Assembly: GCF_026015625.1 (NCBI RefSeq)
Contig: NZ_JAPDVG010000001.1
Location: forward strand, 2,966,501 to 3,030,500
Direction of reading: 5' to 3'
Source: Segatella copri
Lineage (GTDB): Bacteria > Bacteroidota > Bacteroidia > Bacteroidales > Bacteroidaceae
Length of the DNA stretch: 64,000 nucleotides
The position numbers and the translations under genes are program-made. The notes beneath the pieces were generated by a model. It was not told the DNA's origin. It did not search any database and saw nothing but the letters and a program-made list of their open reading frames with translations. This document shows, piece after piece, positions 48,325 to 57,567 of the stretch (position 1 is the first letter of the stretch; the number at the start of each line of letters is the position of its first letter).

Positions 48325-49308
48325 ATGGACAAGAATGAGAGAATAAATAACGAGCAAGAGATGCCCGCAGAAACGAAAAAGAATCATTCCGCTGATGCGG
48401 ATAGAGTAAAGGAAGTATATAAGGTGACGATAGCGGGAAGCATCATCAATGTGGTGCTGCTCGTACTGAAGTTTGCTGCAGGTATTCTCGGACATTCTGC
48501 AGCCATGATAGCGGATGCCATCCATTCGCTTACCGATTTCGCCACCGATGTGGTGGTACTGGTATTCGTAAAACTAGGCAATAAGCCGAAGGATAAGGAC
48601 CATGATTATGGGCATGGCAAATACGAGACGCTTGCCACAGCCATCATCGGTATTTCGCTATTCGTGGTGGGTGTGATGATCTGTTATTCTGGCGTAACCA
48701 AGACCTATCGTGCCATCTGCGGCGAGACACTCCAGCAGCCGGGCGTTGTAGCCTTGATTGCTGCCATCGTAAGTATCGTGATGAAGGAATGGGCTTATCA
48801 GTTTACGGTTAAAGCCGGAAAGAAATATCATTCCGAGGCTGTAGTGGCGAATGCCTGGCATCATCGCAGCGATGCTTTATCGAGTATCGGAACGATGTTC
48901 GGTATTGGTGGCGCCATCATCCTGGGAGAAAAGTGGGCGGTGCTCGATCCGCTTGCAGCCATCATCGTGAGTGCCTTCATCATCAAGGCTGCCTGGGGAC
49001 TGGTGATGCAGTCTGTGAAAGAACTGACGGATGCCAGTCTTCCAGAAACTGAGGAAGATGAAATCCTGAAGATTGCGAACGAAGAGCAGGGAGTAGAAGA
49101 GATTCATAACCTGCGTACCCGTCGCATCGGAAACAAGATTGCGATAGAAATGCACGTCCGTATGCCGGGTTCTCTTTCGCTTTATGAGGCGCATGAGCAT
49201 GCTACTCATATCGAAACAAAACTGAAGCAGCACTTCGGTGCAGATACCCATGTGGGAATCCATCTCGAACCGATTAAAGTGAACGGAAAATATCAGAAAC
49301 CGGAATAA
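48325..49308 (+). CDS. Cation diffusion facilitator (divalent metal efflux)
   Basis: A 327-residue inner-membrane proton/metal antiporter for Zn2+, Fe2+ or similar ions. Six helices; the metal-site motifs are HSAAMIADAIHSLTDFATDV in helix 2 (H-x3-D type) and WHHRSDALSSIG in helix 5. The cytosolic C-terminal domain (about 225-320) has EEIHNLRTRRIGNKI and THVGIHLEP. The ATG at 48325 is chosen because the frame upstream (to 48232) would overlap the promoter. It ends at a strong terminator. The exact metal is not readable. Confidence 0.92.
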   Translation: MDKNERINNEQEMPAETKKNHSADADRVKEVYKVTIAGSIINVVLLVLKFAAGILGHSAAMIADAIHSLTDFATDVVVLVFVKLGNKPKDKDHDYGHGKYETLATAIIGISLFVVGVMICYSGVTKTYRAICGETLQQPGVVALIAAIVSIVMKEWAYQFTVKAGKKYHSEAVVANAWHHRSDALSSIGTMFGIGGAIILGEKWAVLDPLAAIIVSAFIIKAAWGLVMQSVKELTDASLPETEEDEILKIANEEQGVEEIHNLRTRRIGNKIAIEMHVRMPGSLSLYEAHEHATHIETKLKQHFGADTHVGIHLEPIKVNGKYQKPE

Positions 49309-49342
49309 CTGAAATAAAAGGAAATAGCCGGAATAAAAGGAA

Positions 49343-49390
49343 ACGAGCCTTGACGGAAGGAAGAAACCTCCATCAAGGCTCGTTTTTTTA
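49343..49390 (+). terminator. Intrinsic terminator after the CDF gene
   Basis: ACGAGCCTTGA / TCAAGGCTCGT stem followed by seven T. It lies between the convergent CDF and TonB-receptor genes. Confidence 0.9.
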
Positions 49391-49453
49391 TTTGATATCC
49401 GAATCGTGTTTCGGATATTTATCATCTTTTGGGATGATTATTATCTGATTATA

Positions 49454-51511
49454 TTATCGGCCGAGATTTACGCTGGCTCCTGCCATAATCCACAAACCTG
49501 GCTGCTTAACAGCTGTGAGGTCGTAGTAGCGGTGGCAAGTGATGTTGTCGGCTTTCACGAAGATATTGTATTTCTTCTCGTCCCACATCAGCTTGCAATC
49601 CACCTTGGTGTATGGATGATAGCCATTCATTCTCTGCTGCCATCTTACGCTCCATGATGCTGAAAGCTTGTTCCAGATTTGATGATCCAGGCCGAATACT
49701 GCCTTGTGCTTCAGATACTCCAATGCATAGAGTGATTTCAGGATGTTGGTCTCAGTCTTATGATCCTGATAGATGTAAGCATAACCCAACTTGATGCGGG
49801 TGATGAAACTGTTTGGTACCAACTCTCTCATGTAGATAGTTGCATCCACGTTGTAGCCCATGTTGTTGAGCTTTCCGATGTTCATCACGTGATACTGGCT
49901 GTCGTTCTGCTCGGTCACGGATGTCTGAACCCAGTCAATCATGTTGGTGCCGTGTGCGTAGAATCCGCTTACGGTTGCGGCAAAACCAGTCTGGCGATAT
50001 TGAGTACCTACCTTGAAGGTGGAGTTCTTCTCCGGGTTTAGGTTGATGTCGCCCTGCTGCACCACATTATTTATGTATAAGTCGGTGTAGGTAGGCATTC
50101 TCAATGCCTTGTTCCAGGAAGCGTAGAACTTCCAGTTGTCGTTAGGACGATAACTCATATCCACACCAGGATAGAAACGGAAGTCGTTGTCCAAACCTGT
50201 ATTCTTGTTAGCCAAGACACCAGCCGACAAGGTGAAGCCGCCGAAGATGAAGTTGTGCTCCAGCATGATGTTGGTATTGGTGCGCTCGCCCTTTCGGGTA
50301 TATTGACGATCAGACCCCGAGATATCTTTATAGTCTTTCTCTGCGAGTTCCTCGCCCAATGCAGTAGAGTAGATGCACTCCTTACTGATGTCGAAACCTA
50401 CTGCGGTCTTACCCAAAGCCCAAGCCACGTTGGCATTCAGTCCACCACCATAAACATCTAGGTCGTGATAGTTCTCGCCTGCTGCAGCTCCAGCTATACC
50501 GCGTTTCAGCTGGTAGTGATCCTTGAATTTGTTATAATAGAATTGAGGCGCAATCTCCCAGGTCTTCTCCTGGTTATGCAGACTCAGGTTGAGAGAAGCC
50601 ATACCGTGGTCTGTCTTCTCATATTGGTTGTTGTAATTGGCGCTGTAGAAAGTATTGGCGCCGTAGCTCTGGCTAGCAATACCCAACTGGGCGATGATGT
50701 CGAAACGCTGGTCGTAAGAGAAAGAGAGATTGCCGTAGCCCTGTCCCTTCTCGAAATCGCTGTTCTCCGTGCCGCCATCCGAGCGCTTGTAGCCTCCGCT
50801 TACGGAATAAGCCTGGGTCCACTTGCCCGTTTCAAAAGCCGTCTGCACACGTCCCTGTGCTCCGAAACTTCCAAAGCTTCCGCCTTCTACACTTGCAGAT
50901 ACCCCCTCACTCTTAGCCTTCTTGGTTACGATGTTGATGGCACCATTGAAGGCTGAAGTTCCGAATAAGCGCGATGCCGCCCCCTCGAGCACTTCGATGT
51001 GGTCGATGTCAGCAAGAGCTACAGGAAAATCAGAAGCATTGTGACCAGTCTGAGGATTGGAAATGTTGACGCCATTCAAGAGAATGGTAATCTGGTCGAA
51101 GGTTCCACCATTGATGGAGATATCCGTCTGAACACCAAAGCCACCACGCTGACGGACATCCACGCCGGTAGCTAATTTCAATACATCGTTGATAGTCTGC
51201 GCAGCCGCACGATGAATATCGTCGCGGGTAATGACAGACACAATCTTAGGTGACTGCTCTACAGTCATTGGCGCACGAGATCCGGTAACGCTTACCGCAT
51301 CCAGCTCGTAAGCCTTTCCGCCCTTGTAGAGGGTAGAGTCAACCTTGGCTCCCTCTGTGCTTACGCCTGCTGCCTTAGCATGGCTCAGGGTAGCAACGCT
51401 GAGTGCGCCAACAAGTACCTCTCTTCCCAAAACTGCGAAGAGTGAGTAGTTCTTGTTAGAGAATCGGTTGAACTTCAAGCTGTTGCGCTTGTTGAAAATT
51501 GTTTTGTACAT
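49454..51511 (-). CDS. TonB-dependent outer-membrane receptor (BtuB-like)
   Basis: A 685-residue outer-membrane receptor. An unusually long, basic N-terminus precedes the signal region (LVGALSVATLSHAKAAG). The plug domain starts near residue 80 (DAVSVTGSRAPMTVEQSPKI, TonB-box-like, then VSVITRDDI) and has TGVDVRQRGGFGVQTDISING and NPQTGHNASDFPVALADIDH. The barrel (about 215-685) ends in an aromatic-type final strand (PGLWIMAGASVNLGR). No carboxypeptidase-like domain or SusD partner is present, so it is not a SusC. BtuB-like proteins take up corrinoids or metals; the short leader (promoter at 51589-51582) leaves no room for a B12 riboswitch, so the ligand is open. Confidence 0.88.
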   Translation of the reverse strand: MYKTIFNKRNSLKFNRFSNKNYSLFAVLGREVLVGALSVATLSHAKAAGVSTEGAKVDSTLYKGGKAYELDAVSVTGSRAPMTVEQSPKIVSVITRDDIHRAAAQTINDVLKLATGVDVRQRGGFGVQTDISINGGTFDQITILLNGVNISNPQTGHNASDFPVALADIDHIEVLEGAASRLFGTSAFNGAINIVTKKAKSEGVSASVEGGSFGSFGAQGRVQTAFETGKWTQAYSVSGGYKRSDGGTENSDFEKGQGYGNLSFSYDQRFDIIAQLGIASQSYGANTFYSANYNNQYEKTDHGMASLNLSLHNQEKTWEIAPQFYYNKFKDHYQLKRGIAGAAAGENYHDLDVYGGGLNANVAWALGKTAVGFDISKECIYSTALGEELAEKDYKDISGSDRQYTRKGERTNTNIMLEHNFIFGGFTLSAGVLANKNTGLDNDFRFYPGVDMSYRPNDNWKFYASWNKALRMPTYTDLYINNVVQQGDINLNPEKNSTFKVGTQYRQTGFAATVSGFYAHGTNMIDWVQTSVTEQNDSQYHVMNIGKLNNMGYNVDATIYMRELVPNSFITRIKLGYAYIYQDHKTETNILKSLYALEYLKHKAVFGLDHQIWNKLSASWSVRWQQRMNGYHPYTKVDCKLMWDEKKYNIFVKADNITCHRYYDLTAVKQPGLWIMAGASVNLGR

Positions 51512-51581
51512 TAAATTAAATGTTTATAAATGAATAATAAATCGAAGCCTTCCGCCTTCCCAGCTTTCGGCATTCGGGGTG

Positions 51582-51589
51582 CAAAGGTA
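51582..51589 (-). promoter_or_regulatory. -7 promoter element of the TonB receptor
   Basis: The minus strand reads TACCTTTG, about 70 bases before the ATG. Confidence 0.6.
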
Positions 51590-51797
51590 CTGCCTTTTGG
51601 GCAACTGACAAAATAAAATGTGAATTATTTTTTCAACTGCCGATACAAAGTTAATGTAAATTAAGGTCGGTTTCCTACCTCACAAATCGTATTCAATTCA
51701 GCCTTCTTGTGGCATAAAAAAGTATTAATTAGGCATAATCCTCAATAGGGTGATGCGATTTTCTTAAAGAAACATTCGCTTTTTCAGATTATTCTTG

Positions 51798-51805
51798 TAT
51801 CTTTG
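51798..51805 (+). promoter_or_regulatory. -7 promoter element of the flavin reductase-clpS-clpA-aat run
   Basis: TATCTTTG, about 88 bases before the first gene; no other TAnnTTTG was noticed in the short gaps before clpS, clpA and aat. Confidence 0.55.
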
Positions 51806-51892
51806 CAGTTGATATGGGCAGCATTCAGCAATCAGAATACTGCTGTCGCAATTTTATGGTAATTAGAAATTAAAAAGAAAGGAACAGATAAG

Positions 51893-52399
51893 ATGGAAAA
51901 GATCAACGTAAAAGAACTGAATGACAACGTCTTCGAGACTATTGGTAAGGAGTGGATGCTGGTATGTGCCGGCAACAAGGATCATTTCAATATGATGACC
52001 GCCTCTTGGGGCTGTTTGGGATGGCTTTGGAACAAGCCGGTGGCTGTGGTCTTTATCCGTCCGGAGCGTTTCACCCACGGCATCATCGAGGAGAATGAAT
52101 TCATGACTCTCTCTTTCCTCGGCAACAGCGAGGAGGCTCGGAAGATTTATAACTTCTGCGGCTCTAAGAGCGGACGCGATTTGGATAAGGTGAAGGAAAC
52201 AGGACTGATTCCTGTAGAAACCGATAATGGCTGCATTGGTTTCGAGCAGTCACGACTCACCCTGGAATGCCACAAACTTTATAAAGACAGTATGACCGCC
52301 GAGAAGTTCCTCGACAAGGACCTGCTCCAATGGTATGGTGCCAAGGGTGGATTCCACGATGTTTATGTTGTGGAGATTACCAATGCTTATAAAAAGTAA
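51893..52399 (+). CDS. Flavin reductase-like (FMN-binding split barrel) protein
   Basis: A 168-residue split-barrel protein likely binding FMN. The motifs FNMMTASWGCLGWLWNKPVAVVFIRPERFTH (in parts, about 31-62) and FMTLSFLGNSEEARKIYNFCGSKSGRD show the flavin-binding family pattern (MTASWG, RP-R-T). It probably reduces flavin or another small electron acceptor. It is 10 bases upstream of clpS and may be the first gene of that operon, although its role in N-degron proteolysis is not obvious. Confidence 0.85.
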   Translation: MEKINVKELNDNVFETIGKEWMLVCAGNKDHFNMMTASWGCLGWLWNKPVAVVFIRPERFTHGIIEENEFMTLSFLGNSEEARKIYNFCGSKSGRDLDKVKETGLIPVETDNGCIGFEQSRLTLECHKLYKDSMTAEKFLDKDLLQWYGAKGGFHDVYVVEITNAYKK

Positions 52400-52409
52400 G
52401 AATTAAAAT

Positions 52410-52712
52410 ATGGCTCAAGAACAAACAGCAATTCGTGAACGCCAGAAAACCAGGCTCAAGGAGCCGGGGCGTTACGTGGTAATGATGTTCAACGACGACT
52501 TCACACCGATGGACTTCGTGGTAGAAATCCTCGAATCCATCTTCTTCAAGTCGCAGGCTGAGGCTGAAGCAATCATGCTCAAGGTTCATCACGAAGAAAA
52601 AGCCGTGGTGGGCACCTACAGCTATGACATCGCCAAGAGTAAAGTGGAGAAAGCGATGGAGAAAGCCCGTACGCAGAAGTTTCCGCTTAAACTCACTTAT
52701 ATGCCGGAATAG
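52410..52712 (+). CDS. clpS: ClpS adaptor
   Basis: A 100-residue adaptor that binds N-degron substrates (bulky hydrophobic N-terminal residues) and hands them to ClpAP. The core shows the conserved YVVMMFNDDFTPMDFVVEIL motif (about 22-41, NDD-x-T-P-M-x-F) and the late VHHEEKAVVGTYSYDIAKSKV helix. Flexible charged N-terminus. It is 59 bases upstream of clpA, and aat follows, giving all the specific parts of the N-degron pathway in one place. Confidence 0.95.
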   Translation: MAQEQTAIRERQKTRLKEPGRYVVMMFNDDFTPMDFVVEILESIFFKSQAEAEAIMLKVHHEEKAVVGTYSYDIAKSKVEKAMEKARTQKFPLKLTYMPE

Positions 52713-52771
52713 GCGTTGATTTCGGGGAAATATCCCCAATATATGCTAAGAAAAAGAAAGGAAAGAATAGA

Positions 52772-55057
52772 ATGGATAATATGGGATTGACCCGATATAT
52801 GAGTGTTCTGATGGACGATGCCATGAAGCAAGCCCGGTTCTTCGATCACGAGTTCGTGATGCCCGAGCACATGCTGCTGGCGTTGCTCAGGCAGTATGCA
52901 TTCTGTCAGGCGCTGCAGGAAGAAGGCGTAGACAGCCTCAAAATGCACGAAGACTTGGTGGAATGGCTCGCCAAGCAGGAGCGTGTGCCTGAAACCATCA
53001 AGTATCTGCCAGAGCCGTCATCGCTCTTCAAAACCATGTTTGGAACGGCGTGCGCCCTGGCTGCTGCTGCCGACAGACAGCTGGTGAATGTACCCCATTT
53101 TGTGCAGGCGATGTTTGGCTTGCAGAATTCAGAAGCCGCTTTCCTGCTGTGCAAGAATGTGGGCGACCGGCAGGGCGAGTTCCTGGCGAGCGTTGACAGT
53201 TATTATCCTATAGGAGAAGATACTGGAGAGGCTGGCATGGGCATGGGAGCAGACTTTGATGATGACGATTATGCCAACGAGTATGACGACGACGAGGAAG
53301 AAGGCAGAAGACAGGTTGTACAGGATTGGCATCAGCTGGTTACCTGTATTTCTGACAAGGTAGAAGAGCACAATCCGCTCATCGGAAGAGAACAGGAACT
53401 GGACAGAACCATCCAGGTGCTCTGCCGTGCCGAGAAGAACAATCCGCTCCACATCGGAGAAGCCGGAGTCGGCAAGACAGCTCTGGTCTATGGTCTCGCC
53501 AAACTCATCAACGAAAACCAGGTTCCTGAACGCCTCAAGGGGGCTCGCATCTACGGCATGGATATGGGACAGATGCTTGCCGGTGCCCAATATCGCGGCG
53601 ACTTCGAGAAACGCATCAAGATGGTGATGGAGGGAGCCGTGAAGGAAGGCAATACCATTATCTACATCGATGAGATTCATAATATGATAGGTGCCGGTCG
53701 TGGCTCAGATGGCGGACCTGATGCATCCAATATGCTGAAGCAATATCTGGAGGCAGGCGATATCCGTTTCATCGGCTCTACCACCTACGAGGAATATAAC
53801 CGTTACATGGCTCAGAGCAAGGGCATCGTGCGCCGGTTCCAGCAGATAGATATCAAGGAACCTACCGAGGAGGAGGCTATCAAAATATTGGAGGGCTTGC
53901 AGTATAAATACAACAAGTTCCACAATGTAACCTATCGCAAGGACGCCCTGGAATATGCCGTCCGTGCCAGCGCCAAATATATCAGCAACCGCTGTCTGCC
54001 AGACAAGGCCATCGACCTGATGGATGAGGCGGGTGCTTATCTGGAGGTGCATCCGGTAGAATCTCGCCAGCGCTCTTATGTTACCAAGTCTATCATCCAG
54101 CAGATTCTGATTAAAGTCTGCAAGATTGATGCGGCTGCGATGAAAGATGAGAATAACGATGCTTTGGCTACGCTCCGCCAGCGCATACTCGACAAGATTT
54201 ACGGTCAGGACAAGGCTGTAGACAAGGTGGTTGAGGCTGTGATGATGGCAAAGGCGGGATTGACAGATGATGACAAACCATTGGCTTCGCTCCTCTTCGT
54301 GGGACCTACCGGAGTAGGAAAAACCGAGGTGGCACGACAGTTGGCCAAGGAACTCGGCATCGAACTGGTACGCTTCGATATGAGTGAATATACCGAGAAG
54401 CATACCGTGGCAAAACTCATCGGTTCGCCAGCCGGATACGTGGGTTATGAGGATGGAGGACTTCTGACCGATGCCATCCGCAAGACGCCAAACTGTGTAC
54501 TCCTGCTCGATGAGATAGAGAAGGCGCATAGCGATATCTACAACATCCTGCTCCAGGTAATGGACTATGCCCGTCTGACTGATAACAAGGGTCAGAAGGC
54601 TGATTTCCGTAACGTGATTCTCATCATGACCTCAAATGCCGGAGCACAATATGCTTCACGGGCTAGCGTAGGTTTCAATGGAAACGTAAGTCGTGGCGAA
54701 GCGATGCTGGCACAGGTGAAGAAGACTTTCAAGCCTGAGTTTATCAACCGACTTTCTGACATGGTGGTGTTCAACGATATGGATAAGCACATGGCTGAGC
54801 TGATTCTTGCCAAGAAACTTCGTCAACTTGATGCGAAACTGGCTGCAAAGGGAGTTACCGTAACGTTAACCGATGCTGCGCGTGAACAGTTGCTGAAATG
54901 GGGCTTTACCAAGGAATATGGTGCCCGCGAGATGGACCGTGTCATCGGTAACCGCCTGAAACCGATCCTGATGAAGGCGCTGCTCTTCGGCAAACTCAAG
55001 AAGAGTGGCAAGGCGCATGTCGACTTTGACGGAAAGGAACTGGTGATTAATTATTAG
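52772..55057 (+). CDS. clpA: ClpA ATPase unfoldase
   Basis: A 761-residue Hsp100 unfoldase that feeds substrates to ClpP. The N-domain (about 1-145) binds ClpS. The acidic linker (about 160-185, GADFDDDDYANEYDDDEEEG) is longer than typical. AAA domain 1: Walker A GEAGVGKT (the more common form has Pro in place of this Ala), Walker B IIYIDEIHNMIG. AAA domain 2: GPTGVGKTEVARQLA and VLLLDEIEKAH. No ClpB middle domain, so it is ClpA and not ClpB. Its position next to clpS supports this. Confidence 0.94.
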   Translation: MDNMGLTRYMSVLMDDAMKQARFFDHEFVMPEHMLLALLRQYAFCQALQEEGVDSLKMHEDLVEWLAKQERVPETIKYLPEPSSLFKTMFGTACALAAAADRQLVNVPHFVQAMFGLQNSEAAFLLCKNVGDRQGEFLASVDSYYPIGEDTGEAGMGMGADFDDDDYANEYDDDEEEGRRQVVQDWHQLVTCISDKVEEHNPLIGREQELDRTIQVLCRAEKNNPLHIGEAGVGKTALVYGLAKLINENQVPERLKGARIYGMDMGQMLAGAQYRGDFEKRIKMVMEGAVKEGNTIIYIDEIHNMIGAGRGSDGGPDASNMLKQYLEAGDIRFIGSTTYEEYNRYMAQSKGIVRRFQQIDIKEPTEEEAIKILEGLQYKYNKFHNVTYRKDALEYAVRASAKYISNRCLPDKAIDLMDEAGAYLEVHPVESRQRSYVTKSIIQQILIKVCKIDAAAMKDENNDALATLRQRILDKIYGQDKAVDKVVEAVMMAKAGLTDDDKPLASLLFVGPTGVGKTEVARQLAKELGIELVRFDMSEYTEKHTVAKLIGSPAGYVGYEDGGLLTDAIRKTPNCVLLLDEIEKAHSDIYNILLQVMDYARLTDNKGQKADFRNVILIMTSNAGAQYASRASVGFNGNVSRGEAMLAQVKKTFKPEFINRLSDMVVFNDMDKHMAELILAKKLRQLDAKLAAKGVTVTLTDAAREQLLKWGFTKEYGAREMDRVIGNRLKPILMKALLFGKLKKSGKAHVDFDGKELVINY

Positions 55058-55099
55058 AATGAAAGTCTAGTCAAGAATTTCTTGATAAAAGATAAGCGT

Positions 55100-55765
55100 A
55101 TGATATTACAGATAGATGATACTGCGGACGAGATTTATTTTCCCGATCCGCATTATGGCGATGAGGATGGATGCTTTGCGATTGGTGGCGATTTGAGTAT
55201 CGACCGCCTGTTGCTGGCTTATAGCAATGGCATCTTTCCCTGGTATAGTTTCCGTGACCAGCCTGAAATACTCTGGTTCTGTCCGATGAAGCGTTTCGTC
55301 ATCTTCCCTGATGAAATCCACATCAGTCATTCCATGCGTACCCTGATGAGAAAGAACCGGTACAGCGTAGGAATCAACGAAGATTTCGATGGCGCAATAC
55401 GGGGATGCAGCAAGACCAACGGACGGTATTGGGAAGATGGCGCATGGCTGGGCGAGAACATCATCCAGGCATTTACTGCCCTCCATAAGCAGGGCTTTGC
55501 GGCGAGCGTAGAGGTATGGGATAATGAAACTGATGAACTGGTGGGGGGACTTTATGGTGTCACCATCGGCAAGGTTTTTATCGGAGAAAGCATGTTCTCC
55601 AGGGTTCCGTCAGCTTCTAAGATTGCCCTCATCTTCCTTGCCAGATACTTGCAGGAGCACGGTGGCAAGATGATAGATTGTCAGTTGGAGACTCCTCATC
55701 TCAAATCGATGGGTGGCAGATATATTTCTTACGAGGAATATATGAAGATTATGAACGAAGAATAA
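55100..55765 (+). CDS. aat: Leucyl/phenylalanyl-tRNA-protein transferase
   Basis: Aat attaches Leu or Phe to proteins beginning with Lys or Arg, creating N-degrons for ClpS. The 221-residue protein has the family blocks [40 protein letters not shown], then [20 protein letters not shown] and [23 protein letters not shown]. The ATG at 55100 is chosen; a TTG at 55082 is a less likely start. Gene order clpS-clpA-aat is a complete pathway unit. Two terminators follow. Confidence 0.95.
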   Translation: [221 protein letters not shown]

Positions 55766-55766
55766 G

Positions 55767-55800
55767 AGATGTTCTTCTCGGAATAGAAGAACATCTTCTT
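55767..55800 (+). terminator. Terminator of the clpS-clpA-aat run
   Basis: A 12-bp perfect stem AGATGTTCTTCT / AGAAGAACATCT with a 6-base loop, followed by TCTTTTG. Confidence 0.85.
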
Positions 55801-55813
55801 TTGAATAAAAAAT

Positions 55814-55849
55814 AAAGGCTAGGTTCCCAGAATCGTGAACCTAGCCTTT
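55814..55849 (-). terminator. Terminator of the PafA-type phosphatase gene
   Basis: A 13-bp perfect stem AAAGGCTAGGTTC / GAACCTAGCCTTT. On minus it is followed by ATTTTTTATTC; it lies 27 bases past the phosphatase stop. Confidence 0.8.
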
Positions 55850-55875
55850 GTTATTATCTGGCTTTTTGCTTTTTA

Positions 55876-57486
55876 TTAGAATATCGGTGTGCCGATGCAG
55901 CCGTTAGGTGCCTGAATATGCAGCATCGCACAAACGGTAGCGGCAATATCTGTCATATAGTGAGGCTGGGCACTCTCGCCGTGCTGGATGCCCCAACCCA
56001 TAAACAGGCAAGGAATATGGATATCGTATGGATTCCATGCTCCGTGGGTAGTTCCCTTGCTGCTGTAATAATCGTAGTGACCTGGTTTCAGTACAATCTG
56101 AACACCTCCGCTGCGCTCACGGTTATAACCGTTAATGGCGCGGAACTTCAGCTCTTCAGGGATGCTCTCGATAGAGGTCTTCTCCATGTCGAAGGCATAG
56201 TGCACGTCCTTGTCTTTCTTCAGTCTGTCTACTACCACCTGCTTGATGGCTGCGTAATCCAGACCGAGTTCCTCGATGATGTCTGTATTGAAGAATACCT
56301 GATAGTTCATAATGGTCTTTACTAGGTCCTTGTCGGTGTTGAACTTTGTCTTCAGACTCTTGTTCAATTCATCTACCAGTCCCTTCTTGTTCCAGATGCC
56401 GGCAGGGATTCGCTGGTCTTGCAGGAAGGTGGCGTTGTTTACGCCTCCATGGTCGGCGGTGAGGAAGGTGAGATAATTTCCCTTGCCCACGGTCTGGTCG
56501 AGATAAGCGAAGAAATCTGCCAGAGCCTTATCTAATCTAAGATAGCAATCCTCTGTTTCGATAGCGTTTACGCCCACCTGATGACCGATGTAATCGGTGC
56601 TTGAGCAGCTGATGGTCAGCAAATCAGTATCTGTGTTTCTACCCAGATTTTCTCCCTCAATGGCAGCCTTGGCAATATCGAAAGTCAGGTTGCAGCCGAA
56701 TGGGGTACTGCGGAGAATCTTGTAACCATGCTTTTTATATAAGGTAGGCAGGTCGAGTGGCAATACAGCCTTTTCGCCTTCAACAATTCCATTCTCGTAG
56801 TTGTTGTCATCGCTGGTGCTCTCCTTGTAGGAATCGATAGGGTAGAGCGTCTCCCATTTCTTGGAAAGATACTTGTTAGGGAGTTTCTGCTTGTTGAACT
56901 TGTTCACCCACTCAGGCAACTTATCCATATAGAAAGTACTGGTGATGAACTTGCCCGACTTGTCATTAAACCAGAAAGCGCCATTGGCGTGATGGCCCGC
57001 AGGGAGGATGGATGCTCTGTCTTTCAAGGCTACACCAATCACCTTAGAGCGGTTGTTGGTAGCCAGACGGAGTTCATCGCCGATGGTGGTTACCCACAGA
57101 TTGCGAGGCGACATCTTGCCAGCCTTGCTGTCAGAACCTACCGGGTTGACGGTATCGTCGGCAGTACAATACACTACTTTTCCATCTTTCATGAAGTTAT
57201 TTCCTGCAATTCCGTGGATGGAAGGAACGGAACCGGTCCAGATAGAAGAGTGGCCGATGGCTGTAACCGAAGGGATGTAAGGAATCTTGCAGTTTTCTAC
57301 GCTGAATCCTTCTCCGAGCATTCTCTTGAATCCGCCTTCGCCGTAGCGGGCGTAGTAGCGATAGAGATAATCCCATCGCATCTGGTCGATAACGATGCCT
57401 ACAACGAGCTTAGGACGTTGAGGCTGAGCCTGTGCAATGCCGCAGAAGCAGCAGAGCACGAAGATGAGTTTGATAATCTTATTCAT
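55876..57486 (-). CDS. PafA-type alkaline phosphatase
   Basis: A 536-residue exported phosphatase of the nucleotide pyrophosphatase/phosphodiesterase superfamily. After a signal peptide (MNKIIKLIFVLCCFCGIAQA) comes the metal-binding IVIDQMRWDYLYRY; the nucleophile Thr lies in SVTAIGHSSIWTG (about 78-90). Further metal ligands are in the TADHGG block (about 335) and the DYYSSKGTTHGAWNPYD block (about 480-500). PafA gives Bacteroidetes phosphate from organic esters without Pho control. The start follows the internal ATG (57486) that begins the signal peptide. The promoter TATCTTTG at 57551-57544 is upstream. Confidence 0.9.
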   Translation of the reverse strand: MNKIIKLIFVLCCFCGIAQAQPQRPKLVVGIVIDQMRWDYLYRYYARYGEGGFKRMLGEGFSVENCKIPYIPSVTAIGHSSIWTGSVPSIHGIAGNNFMKDGKVVYCTADDTVNPVGSDSKAGKMSPRNLWVTTIGDELRLATNNRSKVIGVALKDRASILPAGHHANGAFWFNDKSGKFITSTFYMDKLPEWVNKFNKQKLPNKYLSKKWETLYPIDSYKESTSDDNNYENGIVEGEKAVLPLDLPTLYKKHGYKILRSTPFGCNLTFDIAKAAIEGENLGRNTDTDLLTISCSSTDYIGHQVGVNAIETEDCYLRLDKALADFFAYLDQTVGKGNYLTFLTADHGGVNNATFLQDQRIPAGIWNKKGLVDELNKSLKTKFNTDKDLVKTIMNYQVFFNTDIIEELGLDYAAIKQVVVDRLKKDKDVHYAFDMEKTSIESIPEELKFRAINGYNRERSGGVQIVLKPGHYDYYSSKGTTHGAWNPYDIHIPCLFMGWGIQHGESAQPHYMTDIAATVCAMLHIQAPNGCIGTPIF

Positions 57487-57543
57487 AGTCAAAATGTCTT
57501 TTTTATACATAACCATTCAGTATTGTATATTAGAATTCGGCTG

Positions 57544-57551
57544 CAAAGATA
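57544..57551 (-). promoter_or_regulatory. -7 promoter element of the PafA-type gene
   Basis: The minus strand reads TATCTTTG, about 60 bases before the ATG. Confidence 0.55.
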
Positions 57552-57567
57552 CAACTTATTTTGGTAT

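Larger units (their letters stand above)
51512..51892. other. Divergent promoter region
   Basis: 381 bases without a gene. It has the minus promoter TACCTTTG at 51589-51582 for the TonB receptor and the plus promoter TATCTTTG at 51798-51805 for the flavin-reductase-like gene. Nothing else is recognised. Confidence 0.6.

Noticed and set aside
51512..51600. Cobalamin riboswitch before the BtuB-like receptor
   Set aside because: The leader between promoter and start is only about 70 bases and shows no B12-box-like motif.
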